DNA from: UBA4877 sp002399285 | GTDB taxonomy: Bacteria; Bacillota; Thermoanaerobacteria; Thermoanaerobacterales; UBA4877 | DNA length: 23,581 nucleotides | Direction: 5' to 3' | Assembly: GCA_036771835.1 (NCBI GenBank) | Contig: DAIPGN010000022.1 | Location: forward strand, 1 to 23,581 | In this document: positions 1 through 7,662 of the stretch, piece by piece | Position numbering within the stretch: the first letter of the stretch is position 1 | Layout: each line of letters begins with the position of its first letter | The notes under the pieces: model-generated | Database searches by the model: none | The model's input: only the letters and a program-made list of their open reading frames with translations | What the model was told of the DNA's origin: nothing | Made by a program: the position numbers and the translations under genes

Positions 1-370
1 CTTTTACATTATTTTTTACCCAATCAAAGGTATGCGCTGCCATTGCCTTGGTACCGCCCGTGTAGTTAAGACCGATTACCTCGTTGGGACTCTCTTTAAT
101 TAAAGGTGTTAATTGATCATCTAAAGCATAGATAATTTTAGATCTGTCTGCCTCGCATATCTCCACAAATGCCGCATCTCTAAGGCCAGGCCTCTTTGCC
201 TTCACGGAATCATATATACGATGTGCAAATTTCTCCGTCGTTCTGGTACTGATAAAAACAATTCTCGCATCATCCTTTGCCAAAAGCATCGCGGCTACAT
301 AATTGGGCAGAGGATTACTTCCTACGATTAGTATAAGTGTATCCGCCTTATAATCATCCAAACTACTCAT
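1..370 (-). CDS. CARF-like domain protein, N-terminal part (cut by window edge)
   Basis: The first 123 residues are visible and the gene runs off the left edge. The ATG at 370 follows GGGGAGAGGG by 6 nt. Near the N-terminus a hydrophobic strand (TLILIVGS) leads into NPLPNYVAAMLLA. A second strand (ARIVFIST) follows, and near residue 105 comes VIGLNYTGGTKAM. This layout, a Rossmann-like fold with an N-P-L-P-N loop and a T-G-G-T-K motif, matches CARF domains of the Card1/Can2 (DUF1887) and related families, which bind cyclic oligoadenylate made by type III CRISPR Cas10. The effector domain, normally C-terminal (nuclease or other), is not visible, so I cannot assign an activity. It lies downstream of fhs on the same strand, with a 253-bp gap and a hairpin between. 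No cas gene or repeat array occurs in the window. A non-CRISPR nucleotide sensor is the alternative. Confidence 0.7.
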   Translation of the reverse strand, partial: MSSLDDYKADTLILIVGSNPLPNYVAAMLLAKDDARIVFISTRTTEKFAHRIYDSVKAKRPGLRDAAFVEICEADRSKIIYALDDQLTPLIKESPNEVIGLNYTGGTKAMAAHTFDWVKNNVK

Positions 371-555
371 ATAAATCCCTCTCCCCTTAATTATTTATTT
401 ATAGCTATGGACATAATGTTCAAACCCTTTAGTAGAAATAAATGTAGTCTATGACAATATAAGCATTTTAGGCCAGACAGGATAGGATCCGTTTGGGAAT
501 TTAGAAACAATGTCAAAGTGTCCTCCATTTGGCATTATGAGTATTTCATAGTTTT

Positions 556-586
556 AAGGGACATCCCGGTATTTGGAATGTCCCTT
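556..586 (-). terminator. Hairpin downstream of fhs, terminator-like without U-tract
   Basis: Read on the minus strand, AAGGGACATTCC pairs with GGGATGTCCCTT around a 7-nt loop, giving 12 bp including one G·U pair. On the plus strand the same position would be an A·C mismatch, so the structure fits the fhs transcript better. It starts 37 nt after the fhs stop. The sequence after the stem is AAAAC, not a run of U, so it is not a standard intrinsic terminator. It may mark the 3' end of fhs mRNA or stabilise it. Confidence 0.45.
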
Positions 587-623
587 TGACTATATCTGTA
601 AATGCAAAGATGCCGATGACATC

Positions 624-2294
624 CTAAAACAGGCCCGTTATTTTCCCATTTTCGTCGATGTCCATGTCGAATGCGGCAGGATGTCTGGGAAGACCGGGCA
701 TTGTCATGATCTCTCCCGTCAGAGCTACAAGGAAACCTGCTCCTGCCGACGGCCTGACCTGCCTTACGGTAACTCTGAACCCTCTGGGCCTTCCCAGCAG
801 ACTGGGATCGTCCGAGAGCGAGTACTGGGTCTTAGCCATACAGATAGCCAAATTGTCCAGGCCCATCTTTTCTATGGAAGCGATGTCCTTTTCTGCCTCT
901 TTAGTAAAGTCTACTCCGTCTGCGCCGTAGATCTCCCTTGCTATCGTCTCTATCTTCTGCTTGACTCCCGCATTAAGCTCATACACGGGCTTATAATTTG
1001 ATTTTTTCGTCTCCAGTATGTCGAGTACCTTTTCCGCTAGATCTATGCCTCCTTCGCCGCCCTTTGCCCATACGTCGGACAACGACACGGGAATACCCAG
1101 CTGTGCGCATCTCTTATATACGAAATCCACCTCGGCATCGGTGTCGGTGGGAAATCTGTTGATGGCAACGACCAGAGGAACGCCGAATTTGGTTATGTTC
1201 TCCACCTGTTTCTCAAGGTTCTCAAATCCTTTCTTTAAGGCTTCGACATTTTCCTGGGAAAGGTCCTGTTTTTTGACGCCGCCATGATTTTTAAGAGCCC
1301 TTATGCTGGCTACTATCACCGTGGCGTCCGGTTTCAGACCCGCATACCTGCATTTGATGTCAAAGAACTTCTCGGCTCCGAGGTCGGCACCGAAACCTGC
1401 CTCAGTGACCAGATAATCGCCCAATTTAAGGCCCATTCTGGTGGCGGCGACACTGTTGCAGCCATGGGCTATATTCGCGAATGGTCCCCCATGGACAAAG
1501 GCCGGCGTGTTTTCCAGAGTCTGTACCAGATTGGGATTGATGGCGTCTTTCAGCAGCAGCGCCATGGCGCCCTGAGCATTGAGATCCTTTACGGTCACCG
1601 GCCTGCCGTCATAGGTATAACCTATTATGATCTTAGAAAGTCTCTCTTTGAGGTCCGTTAAGTCTTTGGACAGGCACAGTATGGCCATTACCTCGGAAGC
1701 GACTGTTATGTCGAAGCCATCCTCTCTGGGCACGCCGTTGGGCTTGCCACCCAGGCCGACCACGATGTGTCTGAGCGCCCTGTCATTCATGTCCATTACC
1801 CTTTTCCAAGTGATCCTCCTGGGGTCTATTCCCAGCTCGTTGCCCTGCTGCAGGTGATTGTCTATAAGGGCGGAGAGCAGGTTATGCGCCGTGGTAACGG
1901 CATGTATGTCCCCGGTAAAATGAAGGTTTATATCCTCCATGGGCACCACCTGAGAGTATCCGCCGCCCGCAGCTCCTCCCTTTACGCCGAAGCTGGGTCC
2001 CAATGAGGGCTCACGAAGCGCTATAACGGCCTTTTTGCCGAGGCGGTTCAAGGCCTGGCCCAATCCCACCGTAATGGTGGTCTTGCCCTCTCCGGCCGCC
2101 GTCGGGTTGATTGCGGTGACCAGGATGAGCTTTCCGTCCGGCCTGCCCTCAAGTTTATCCATCACCTTCAGGTTAACCTTTGCCTTATACTTGCCATAGA
2201 GTTCGATATCATCCTCCGAAAGGCCAAGGCCTTCCGCTATCTCCTTAATGGGTTTCATCTCTGCCTGCTGTGCGATCTCAATATCCGTTTTCAA
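624..2294 (-). CDS. fhs: Formate–tetrahydrofolate ligase
   Basis: This enzyme joins formate to tetrahydrofolate using ATP and makes 10-formyl-THF. The product feeds purine synthesis and, in acetogens, the methyl branch of the Wood–Ljungdahl pathway. The 556-residue product matches the usual family length of about 556. Visible motifs are the ATP-binding loop PTAAGEGKTT (residues 64-73), the glycine-rich GVKGGAAGGGYSQVVPMED segment, and HGGPFANIAHGCNS. The start is TTG at 2294, with AAGGAGG at 2303-2309 and an 8-nt spacer. The frame stays open upstream to another TTG at 2447, but those 51 extra residues lack family support and contain the ribosome binding site. It diverges from the OPT transporter gene. 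fhs alone does not prove acetogenesis, because many clostridia carry it for folate metabolism. Confidence 0.97.
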   Translation of the reverse strand: MKTDIEIAQQAEMKPIKEIAEGLGLSEDDIELYGKYKAKVNLKVMDKLEGRPDGKLILVTAINPTAAGEGKTTITVGLGQALNRLGKKAVIALREPSLGPSFGVKGGAAGGGYSQVVPMEDINLHFTGDIHAVTTAHNLLSALIDNHLQQGNELGIDPRRITWKRVMDMNDRALRHIVVGLGGKPNGVPREDGFDITVASEVMAILCLSKDLTDLKERLSKIIIGYTYDGRPVTVKDLNAQGAMALLLKDAINPNLVQTLENTPAFVHGGPFANIAHGCNSVAATRMGLKLGDYLVTEAGFGADLGAEKFFDIKCRYAGLKPDATVIVASIRALKNHGGVKKQDLSQENVEALKKGFENLEKQVENITKFGVPLVVAINRFPTDTDAEVDFVYKRCAQLGIPVSLSDVWAKGGEGGIDLAEKVLDILETKKSNYKPVYELNAGVKQKIETIAREIYGADGVDFTKEAEKDIASIEKMGLDNLAICMAKTQYSLSDDPSLLGRPRGFRVTVRQVRPSAGAGFLVALTGEIMTMPGLPRHPAAFDMDIDENGKITGLF

Positions 2295-2645
2295 AATTAT
2301 GGCCTCCTTATATTGTTTATTCTTCAGATCAGGTATGCCGATAAATATCGGCGTCATACTTATAAATACTACAAAAAAGCAATAAATCCTGCTAAAAAAT
2401 TTAAAAAATGTATATGTTAAGACCTTTGATCGACTGGCATTTTCCAATACTCATGCAAAAATCGGCAGGACGAAATACGGATTTTATGTTAAAATAGCTG
2501 TTATAGGCGGCAATAAATATTATAAATGAGATATACGTCGAAAAAATATAGATCTCAGACCGATGATAAAGGAGATGGATAAGGCCGTATTATGGATGGC
2601 ATCCAGTAATATATCGAAATAACATTTAGAAAGGATGCTTGACCA
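2295..2645. other. Divergent intergenic region between fhs and the OPT gene
   Basis: These 351 bases hold no supported gene. They must carry the promoters of both fhs (leftward) and the transporter (rightward). AT-rich runs are common, but I see no clear TTGACA/TATAAT pair for either direction. A weak minus-strand TATAAG lies at 2359-2364. A 16-bp palindrome at 2337-2352 lies between it and the fhs ribosome binding site. A 19-codon open frame at 2563-2622 has no ribosome binding site and is probably chance. Confidence 0.6.
2337..2352. promoter_or_regulatory. Operator-like palindrome upstream of fhs
   Basis: GCCGATA and its exact reverse complement TATCGGC flank a 2-nt centre. The site lies 43 nt upstream of the fhs TTG start and 6 nt downstream of a weak minus-strand -10-like TATAAG (2359-2364). 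An operator overlapping or just past the transcription start is the simplest reading. No regulator gene is nearby, and a chance inverted repeat cannot be excluded. Confidence 0.3.
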
Positions 2646-4259
2646 ATGAAATCCGATTCAGACAAATACGCGGTGAGTTTCGAAGATCAGTTTACATTGC
2701 GCGGTATGGTACTCGCCGCATTGGGCTCCACGCTCATCACCGCAAGCTCCGCTTATGTTGCCTTGCGTATGGGCGCGCTGCCGTGGCCGACAATATTTGT
2801 AACGATTCTTTCAATGACGGTTTTAAAGACGTTGGGCAATACAAACCTTAACGAGATAAACATAACTTCTACCGCCATGTCCACCGGAGGTATGGTTGCG
2901 GGCGGCGTAGCCTTCACTATCCCCGGAATATGGATGATAAAAGGCGATGCCGTTATAAATCCGTGGGAACTATTTTTAGTCGTTTTATCCGGTACGATCC
3001 TGGGAGTGATATTTTGCGCATTGTACCGCAGACAATTTATAGAGGAGATGCAGCTGCCCTATCCAATGGGGCAAGCCGCGGCCGATACGCTTTTGGCAGG
3101 AGATGAGGGCGGCAGCAAAGCCAAATATCTATTTTCCTCTCTTGGGATCGTCGCTGCGTTTACGGCATTGAGAGATCAATGGAATTTGATTCCCTCGGCC
3201 TGGACTCCCCAGTCTCTGTGGAAGAAAAACATACAGTTCGGTGCCTGGATATCTCCCATGGCACTGGGCATTGGCTATATCATAGGTCCGCTGTACACCT
3301 TGAGCTGGTTTGCGGGAGCGGTCTTAAGCTACCTTATAATAATACCTGTCACCGTAAACATGGGAATATTCGATGCCGCATCTGCAACGGCCTTCACCAA
3401 CAGCCTGGGCATAGGCATCATTGTCGGCGGAGGAATAGGACTGCTCTTTAAATCAATACTTCCTCAGGCAAAAACTATATTCGGATCGATGTTCAGGAAT
3501 CAGGATTCCGATCTGAACCTGAGATGGGCCCCATTGGCAATGGCTGTAATAGCCCTTCTGCTCACCGTCTTTACCGAGATGTCTCTGGTATCCAGCATTA
3601 TCGTCATAGCGGGGGTATGGCTGACCACAGCCATGGCAGCCATGATAGACGGCCAGACGGGGATAGACCCCATGGAAATCTTCGGTATCATAGTTTTGCT
3701 CGTTATAAAGGCCGTATCCAAGCCAGGCTTTATAGAATCATTCTTCATTGCCTGCGTGGTTGCAATAGCATGCGGCCTGGCCGGCGACAGCCTTCAGGAT
3801 TATAAATCGGGATACATACTTCATTCCTCTCCGAAGGCGTTGGTCTATGGTGAAGCCATAGGTGGAATAGTAGGAGCCGTGGTGTCACCCATCGTGATCT
3901 TCGTTATGCATCAGGCATACGGAGCCATGGGACCGGGTACCCAGTTGGTCGCGCCTCAAGCGTATGCCGTCTCAACCATGGTGAGCGGTCTCCCCAATCC
4001 AACGGCGTTTGCAGTTGGTCTGCTCGTGGGAATAATACTGTATTGGCTCAACCTGCCCGCCACCACCATAGGCATAGGGGTATATCTACCCATGTATATG
4101 TCCACTACGGCAGCCCTAGGCGGACTTATCAGAATTTTAGTAAATAAATACAGCCCAAAGGCCGTCGGCAAGGGTGAGCTCATTGCATCCGGCGCGCTGG
4201 GCGGAGAAGGTGTGACCGGCGTCATAATCGCCATAGTACACGTACTATCGGGAACTTAA
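2646..4259 (+). CDS. OPT-family transporter (putative oligopeptide transporter)
   Basis: A 537-residue polytopic membrane protein made of many hydrophobic helices. After a short polar N-terminus, the segment around residues 65-97 contains NTNLNEINITSTAMSTGG followed by MVAGGVAFTIPGIWM. This is a hallmark of the prokaryotic OPT (oligopeptide transporter) family. Further small-residue-rich helices and a conserved Q-L-P-Y-P-M-G-Q-A stretch near residue 140 agree. The substrate cannot be read from sequence: OPT members carry peptides or metal chelates. The ATG at 2646 has AGAAAGGA at 2628-2635, a 10-nt spacer. It is the only plus-strand gene here, a single-gene unit between divergent fhs and convergent rpsI, with its own terminator. 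Confidence 0.9.
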   Translation: MKSDSDKYAVSFEDQFTLRGMVLAALGSTLITASSAYVALRMGALPWPTIFVTILSMTVLKTLGNTNLNEINITSTAMSTGGMVAGGVAFTIPGIWMIKGDAVINPWELFLVVLSGTILGVIFCALYRRQFIEEMQLPYPMGQAAADTLLAGDEGGSKAKYLFSSLGIVAAFTALRDQWNLIPSAWTPQSLWKKNIQFGAWISPMALGIGYIIGPLYTLSWFAGAVLSYLIIIPVTVNMGIFDAASATAFTNSLGIGIIVGGGIGLLFKSILPQAKTIFGSMFRNQDSDLNLRWAPLAMAVIALLLTVFTEMSLVSSIIVIAGVWLTTAMAAMIDGQTGIDPMEIFGIIVLLVIKAVSKPGFIESFFIACVVAIACGLAGDSLQDYKSGYILHSSPKALVYGEAIGGIVGAVVSPIVIFVMHQAYGAMGPGTQLVAPQAYAVSTMVSGLPNPTAFAVGLLVGIILYWLNLPATTIGIGVYLPMYMSTTAALGGLIRILVNKYSPKAVGKGELIASGALGGEGVTGVIIAIVHVLSGT

Positions 4260-4267
4260 CTTTAAAA

Positions 4268-4292
4268 GGGAGGCCTCACGCCTCCTCTTTTT
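4268..4292 (+). terminator. Intrinsic terminator of the OPT gene
   Basis: GGAGGC at 4269-4274 pairs with GCCTCC at 4280-4285 around a 5-nt loop, followed by TCTTTTT. It begins 9 nt after the transporter stop codon. It insulates the gene from the converging rplM-rpsI unit. Confidence 0.87.
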
Positions 4293-4310
4293 ATAGCTGA
4301 AAAATCATAC

Positions 4311-4338
4311 AAAAAAAGACGGGCAAAAGCTCGTCTTT
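4311..4338 (-). terminator. Intrinsic terminator of the rplM-rpsI unit
   Basis: On the minus strand AAAGACGAGC pairs with GCCCGTCTTT (one mismatch) around a TTTT loop, and a run of seven T residues covers the end of the stem and the tail. It starts 8 nt after the rpsI stop. Together with the terminator at 4268-4292 it separates two converging transcripts. Confidence 0.87.
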
Positions 4339-4346
4339 CTGCATAT

Positions 4347-4736
4347 TTACCTCTTTGAGAACTGTGGTGCTTTTCTGGCTTTCTTCAAACCGTACTTTCT
4401 TCTTTCCTTCATCCTTGGATCTCTGGTGAGGAAACCGGCCTTCTTGATGATAGGCCTTAAATCCGGCTGAGCCTCGACCAATGCCCGCGCAATGCCGTGC
4501 CTTATAGCGCCGGCCTGGCCGGAAAGTCCTCCGCTTGCCACATCCACAATTATATCAAATCTGTTCAGCGAATTGGTAAGTTCCAAAGGCTGTCTTATGA
4601 TCTGTTTCAATGTCTCCAGACCGAAATACTCGTCCAGAGTTCTGCCGTTCACGGTAAAATTACCGGTGCCGGGATATAATCTTACCTTGGCCACGGCATT
4701 TTTCCTTCTGCCCGTACCATAATAATAAGCTGCCAT
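4347..4736 (-). CDS. rpsI: 30S ribosomal protein uS9 (S9)
   Basis: 129 residues, close to the usual 130. The N-terminal YYYGTGRRKNAVAKVRL is the family signature. The basic tail ends in S-K-R, the terminus that reaches the P-site tRNA anticodon in known ribosomes. AAGGAGGG precedes the ATG with 7 nt spacing. It follows rplM by 12 nt, the standard rplM-rpsI pair. The pair is driven from its own promoter rather than only by read-through from truA. Confidence 0.98.
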   Translation of the reverse strand: MAAYYYGTGRRKNAVAKVRLYPGTGNFTVNGRTLDEYFGLETLKQIIRQPLELTNSLNRFDIIVDVASGGLSGQAGAIRHGIARALVEAQPDLRPIIKKAGFLTRDPRMKERRKYGLKKARKAPQFSKR

Positions 4737-4748
4737 TCGTATCCCTCC

Positions 4749-5186
4749 TTATATGTGTAGCTCTAAAGGCTTCGGCTGCTGAGCCTCATGCTTATGCTCC
4801 GAGCCCTTATATATCTTTAATTTCTTTATCATTTTCCTGCCCAGACGGCTCTTAGGCAGCATGCCCCTGACCGCTTCATAAACTACAAATTCGGGCTTTT
4901 TGGCAACCATAGTCCTGTATGGCGTCTCTTTCAGTCCACCCGGGTATCCGGAATAATGCCTGTAAAATTTATTATCAAGCTTTTTCCCCGTGAGTACCAC
5001 TTTATCTGCATTGATTATTATACAATAATCTCCAGTATCAACATGAGGCGTATACGTCGGCTTGTTCTTGCCTGTCAATATCTTAGCCACTTCGCTGGCA
5101 AGTCTGCCCAACGGCTTACCTGCCGCATCGACTACATACCAGTCTCTCTTTACTTCCAGCGGCTTAGCCATATATGTGCTCTGCAT
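4749..5186 (-). CDS. rplM: 50S ribosomal protein uL13 (L13)
   Basis: 145 residues, the normal length. The N-terminus MQSTYMAKPLEVKRDWYVVD matches the Firmicutes form, so the first ATG (5186) is kept rather than the internal one. The central HYSGYPGG and MLPKSRLGRKM segments are typical of the family. L13 is an early-assembling 23S rRNA binder. The ribosome binding site is GGAGGG with 6 nt spacing. It is the first gene after a strong promoter and a folded leader, which suggests feedback control by L13 as described for other Firmicutes. Confidence 0.98.
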   Translation of the reverse strand: MQSTYMAKPLEVKRDWYVVDAAGKPLGRLASEVAKILTGKNKPTYTPHVDTGDYCIIINADKVVLTGKKLDNKFYRHYSGYPGGLKETPYRTMVAKKPEFVVYEAVRGMLPKSRLGRKMIKKLKIYKGSEHKHEAQQPKPLELHI

Positions 5187-5240
5187 TCTTTTCCCTCCAG
5201 AATAATTTAGTATCCGGAATTAGCGGGGCTCCAAGACACT
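5187..5240 (-). ncRNA. Structured 5' leader of rplM, candidate L13 leader
   Basis: Between the predicted transcription start (about 5240) and rplM lie 54 nt. AGTGTC at 5240-5235 pairs with GATACT at 5214-5209 (one G·U), and GGA can pair with TCC further in, leaving a C-rich loop. The stem therefore forms at the extreme 5' end of the mRNA. Ribosomal leader RNAs upstream of rplM are known in low-GC Gram-positive bacteria (the L13 leader family). I have not matched this to a covariance model, so the identity is an inference from position and fold. Confidence 0.5.
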
Positions 5241-5246
5241 ATTTCT

Positions 5247-5275
5247 AGTATAATAAAATTCTTTCCACATGTCAA
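5247..5275 (-). promoter_or_regulatory. Sigma-A-type promoter of rplM-rpsI
   Basis: On the minus strand TTGACA (5270-5275) is a perfect -35 box. After a 17-bp spacer comes TATACT (5247-5252), five of six matches to TATAAT. The -35 box contains the truA stop codon TGA (5272-5274). The predicted start is near 5240. This is the clearest promoter in the window. Confidence 0.92.
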
Positions 5276-6006
5276 TAGTATACCTCGACAAGAAATAACC
5301 CCTTGGCGGGCAGCGTTACATAACTACAGAAATCCGCCTTACCGTCCACCAAGGTCCTGACGTCGGAGGCGTCTAGTTTCCCTCTTCCCACATCAGCCAG
5401 TGAGCCCGCTATTCTCCTTACCATATTATATAGAAAACCGTCTCCCCTTACGTCTATGGATATCTGCTCATCCCTTTGCATAAGCTCTATATCCCATATA
5501 GTGCGCACAGTGTCTTTGACGTCGCTGCCGGTAGACATAAAATTTTTAAAATCATGCGTACCTGTAAATATATTTATGACCTCATTCATTTTCTTCACGT
5601 CTAGATCGTAGGGAATATGACAGCAGTAATCTTCAAACAGGCCGGGCCTGTACCGTGAATTCCATATGCAGTACCTGTACCGCTTTCCCCTTGCGTCAAA
5701 CCGGGCGTTAAACTCTATATCCACATCTTCCGCGTCATAGACCGTAATATCCCCCGGCAGATAAGCGTTGAGCGCCGCCGGCCATCTCTCCGCAGGCATC
5801 GAGGAATCAGTTAAAAAGTTGGCGGCCTGGCCCAGCGCATGCACTCCCGCATCCGTCCTGCCTGCGCCGGTCAGATTTACCTTCTTACCGCCGACACTCT
5901 CAATAGCCCTTTCGATAACGTCCTGAACGGCCACCCCATTTATCTGCGATTGCCATCCGCAATAAGCGGTCCCCTTGTATCTCACTTTGATCTTTATATT
6001 TTTCAT
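5272..6006 (-). CDS. truA: tRNA pseudouridine(38-40) synthase
   Basis: TruA converts uridines 38-40 of the tRNA anticodon arm to pseudouridine. The 244-residue product carries the catalytic loop GAGRTDAGVHALGQ, with Asp52 as the nucleophile. It also has RGKRYRYCIW and, near the C-terminus, GDGFLYNMVRRIAG, both conserved in the family. I chose the ATG at 6006 (M-K-N-I-K-I-K), 2 nt after the ecfT stop. An in-frame ATG at 6033 would add nine residues inside ecfT. The ribosome binding site is weak, so translation is probably coupled to ecfT. The stop codon is embedded in the -35 box of the rplM promoter. Confidence 0.95.
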   Translation of the reverse strand: MKNIKIKVRYKGTAYCGWQSQINGVAVQDVIERAIESVGGKKVNLTGAGRTDAGVHALGQAANFLTDSSMPAERWPAALNAYLPGDITVYDAEDVDIEFNARFDARGKRYRYCIWNSRYRPGLFEDYCCHIPYDLDVKKMNEVINIFTGTHDFKNFMSTGSDVKDTVRTIWDIELMQRDEQISIDVRGDGFLYNMVRRIAGSLADVGRGKLDASDVRTLVDGKADFCSYVTLPAKGLFLVEVYY

Positions 6007-6008
6007 CT

Positions 6009-6812
6009 TTACCAGACCCAATACCTGTTCCAAATAATCAAACCGACCATGACAAAAACAATCGCAAAAGCCATGTAGTCATTGCGGTCAAACTTAAGCT
6101 CATGCAGCCGCGTCCTGCCTTCTCCGCCCCTATAGCATCTTGCCTCCATCGCGACCGCCAACTCATCCGCCCGCCTGAAGGCGCTTATAAACAAAGGCAC
6201 AAGCAGCGGCACCATACTCTTTGCCCTATTTATCACGTTGCCGCTTTCAAAATCAGCCCCTCTTGCCATCTGAGCCTTCATTATCTTATCGGTCTCATCC
6301 ATAAGCGTAGGGATAAACCTAAGCGCTATAGTCATCATCATCGCCAGTTCATGGGCCGGCACGCCGATACGCTTAAACGGCTGTAAAAAATACTCTATGC
6401 CGTCCGTCATAACAATGGGTGGTGTGGTAAGCGTCAGCAGAGATGTGCCCACGATTAGAAAAGTAAGCCGCAATCCCATAAAGACAGCCTGTCTGAGTCC
6501 CTCATATGTTATTTTTAAAAACAAAAAAGACCATAATATCCTGCCCGGAGTCATAAACATGTTTATAAGCACGGTGATGAGCAGTATCACTAATATGCCC
6601 TTCAGTCCTCGAAACATATATTTTACAGGTACCTTTGAAAGATAGATGGTACAAAATAAAAAAGCCGCCGCTATAATATAGCCCGAAAACCTCGTTACTA
6701 TAAAAAGAGAAATTATGAAAACAAACGTAAGCACCAGCTTGGTTCTCGGATCAAGGCGATGTATGACCGATTCTTCGGGTACATATTGACCGATAGTTAT
6801 ATCTCTAAGCAT
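6009..6812 (-). CDS. ecfT: Energy-coupling factor transporter transmembrane protein EcfT
   Basis: The 267-residue integral membrane subunit couples the two ATPases to substrate-binding S components for vitamin uptake. N-terminal hydrophobic helices are followed by the long cytoplasmic coupling region. It holds the two short motifs that dock into the ATPases: A-R-G at 183-185 (QMARGADF) and A-R-C at 224-226 (AMEARCYRGGEGR). The second is usually A-R-G or A-R-C. The N-terminal H-R-L-D-P-R-T-K is also typical. The start overlaps the ecfA2 stop by 8 nt. No S component is encoded nearby, as expected for group II ECF systems that share one energising module. Confidence 0.96.
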   Translation of the reverse strand: MLRDITIGQYVPEESVIHRLDPRTKLVLTFVFIISLFIVTRFSGYIIAAAFLFCTIYLSKVPVKYMFRGLKGILVILLITVLINMFMTPGRILWSFLFLKITYEGLRQAVFMGLRLTFLIVGTSLLTLTTPPIVMTDGIEYFLQPFKRIGVPAHELAMMMTIALRFIPTLMDETDKIMKAQMARGADFESGNVINRAKSMVPLLVPLFISAFRRADELAVAMEARCYRGGEGRTRLHELKFDRNDYMAFAIVFVMVGLIIWNRYWVW

Positions 6813-7662
6813 CCTTGCCCACCCTCTTCAATATGTCATCTTTTGCCTCTTCCACGGTCAGCACATCACTTCTTACATTCCAGCCCTTTTCCTTCAATCT
6901 TTCAAATAAAAGGGTTATCTGCGGCACGCCCAGTCCTATGGACATCAAGAGTTTCGATTCCTTAAAGACATCTCTGGGAGTACCCGTGAGTACTATCTCA
7001 CCCTTATTCATCACTATCAGCTTATCTGCTAATTTAGCCACGTCTTCCATGCTGTGAGTGACCAGAATAACGGTAATGCCTTCTTGCCTGTTCAGTTTAT
7101 TTATCTCAGTAAGTATCTCGTCTCTTCCACGGGGATCCAGGCCCGCAGTCGGCTCGTCGAGTATCAAGACCTCCGGCCGCATAGAAAGCACTCCCGCTAT
7201 GGCTGCCCTTCTTCTTTGACCTCCCGATAATTCAAAGGGTGATTTATCCCTTACTTCATCATAGTCCAGGCCGACCTCGGAAATAGCCCATCTTACCCGT
7301 TCATCGATCTCGCCGGATTCCATGCCTAAGTTCATAGGACCAAATGCCACATCCTTATATACAGTCTCCTCAAACAGTTGATGCTCGGGATATTGAAAGA
7401 CAAGTCCTACTCTTCTCCTGATCTCCTTTAGATTCACACCGTGTCCGCCGATATCGACCCCATCTACAAATACCTGCCCGCTTGTCGGTTTTAAAAGACC
7501 GTCTAAATGTTGAATCAATGTTGACTTACCTGACCCGGTATGTCCTATGAGTCCGACGAACTCACCGTCATTTATCTCCAGGTTTACGTTGTCCAGGGCT
7601 TTTGTTTCAAAGGGGGAACCCTGCCCATATATATAGCTTAAATTCTTTACCGCAATCGGCAT
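6805..7662 (-). CDS. ecfA2: Energy-coupling factor transporter ATPase EcfA2
   Basis: The 285-residue ABC ATPase shows, in order, Walker A GHTGSGKS (40-47), Q-loop Gln90, signature LSGGQ (145-149), Walker B LILDE (166-170) and switch His203. It pairs with EcfA1 to power the ECF complex. The ATG at 7662 is preferred because GGTGG lies 8 nt upstream. A TTG two codons earlier has almost no spacer. The gene overlaps the end of ecfA1 by 16 nt, indicating translational coupling. The numbering EcfA1/EcfA2 follows gene order in Firmicutes. Confidence 0.96.
   Translation of the reverse strand: MPIAVKNLSYIYGQGSPFETKALDNVNLEINDGEFVGLIGHTGSGKSTLIQHLDGLLKPTSGQVFVDGVDIGGHGVNLKEIRRRVGLVFQYPEHQLFEETVYKDVAFGPMNLGMESGEIDERVRWAISEVGLDYDEVRDKSPFELSGGQRRRAAIAGVLSMRPEVLILDEPTAGLDPRGRDEILTEINKLNRQEGITVILVTHSMEDVAKLADKLIVMNKGEIVLTGTPRDVFKESKLLMSIGLGVPQITLLFERLKEKGWNVRSDVLTVEEAKDDILKRVGKDA

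Noticed and set aside
371..480. Promoter for the CARF gene (TTGTCA, 17 nt, TACTAA on the minus strand)
   Set aside because: The -10 box is poor and the surrounding DNA is AT-rich, so similar matches are expected by chance.
2295..2447. 51-residue N-terminal extension of Fhs from an upstream TTG
   Set aside because: It would translate across the AAGGAGG site at 2303-2309 and exceed the family length; the TTG at 2294 gives 556 residues.
2563..2622. 19-codon open frame upstream of the OPT gene
   Set aside because: No ribosome binding site before its ATG and no conserved feature; likely chance in an AT-rich intergenic region.
6007..6033. Longer TruA with nine extra N-terminal residues
   Set aside because: These codons lie inside ecfT, and TruA proteins normally begin near M-K-N-I-K-I; 6006 gives the typical length.
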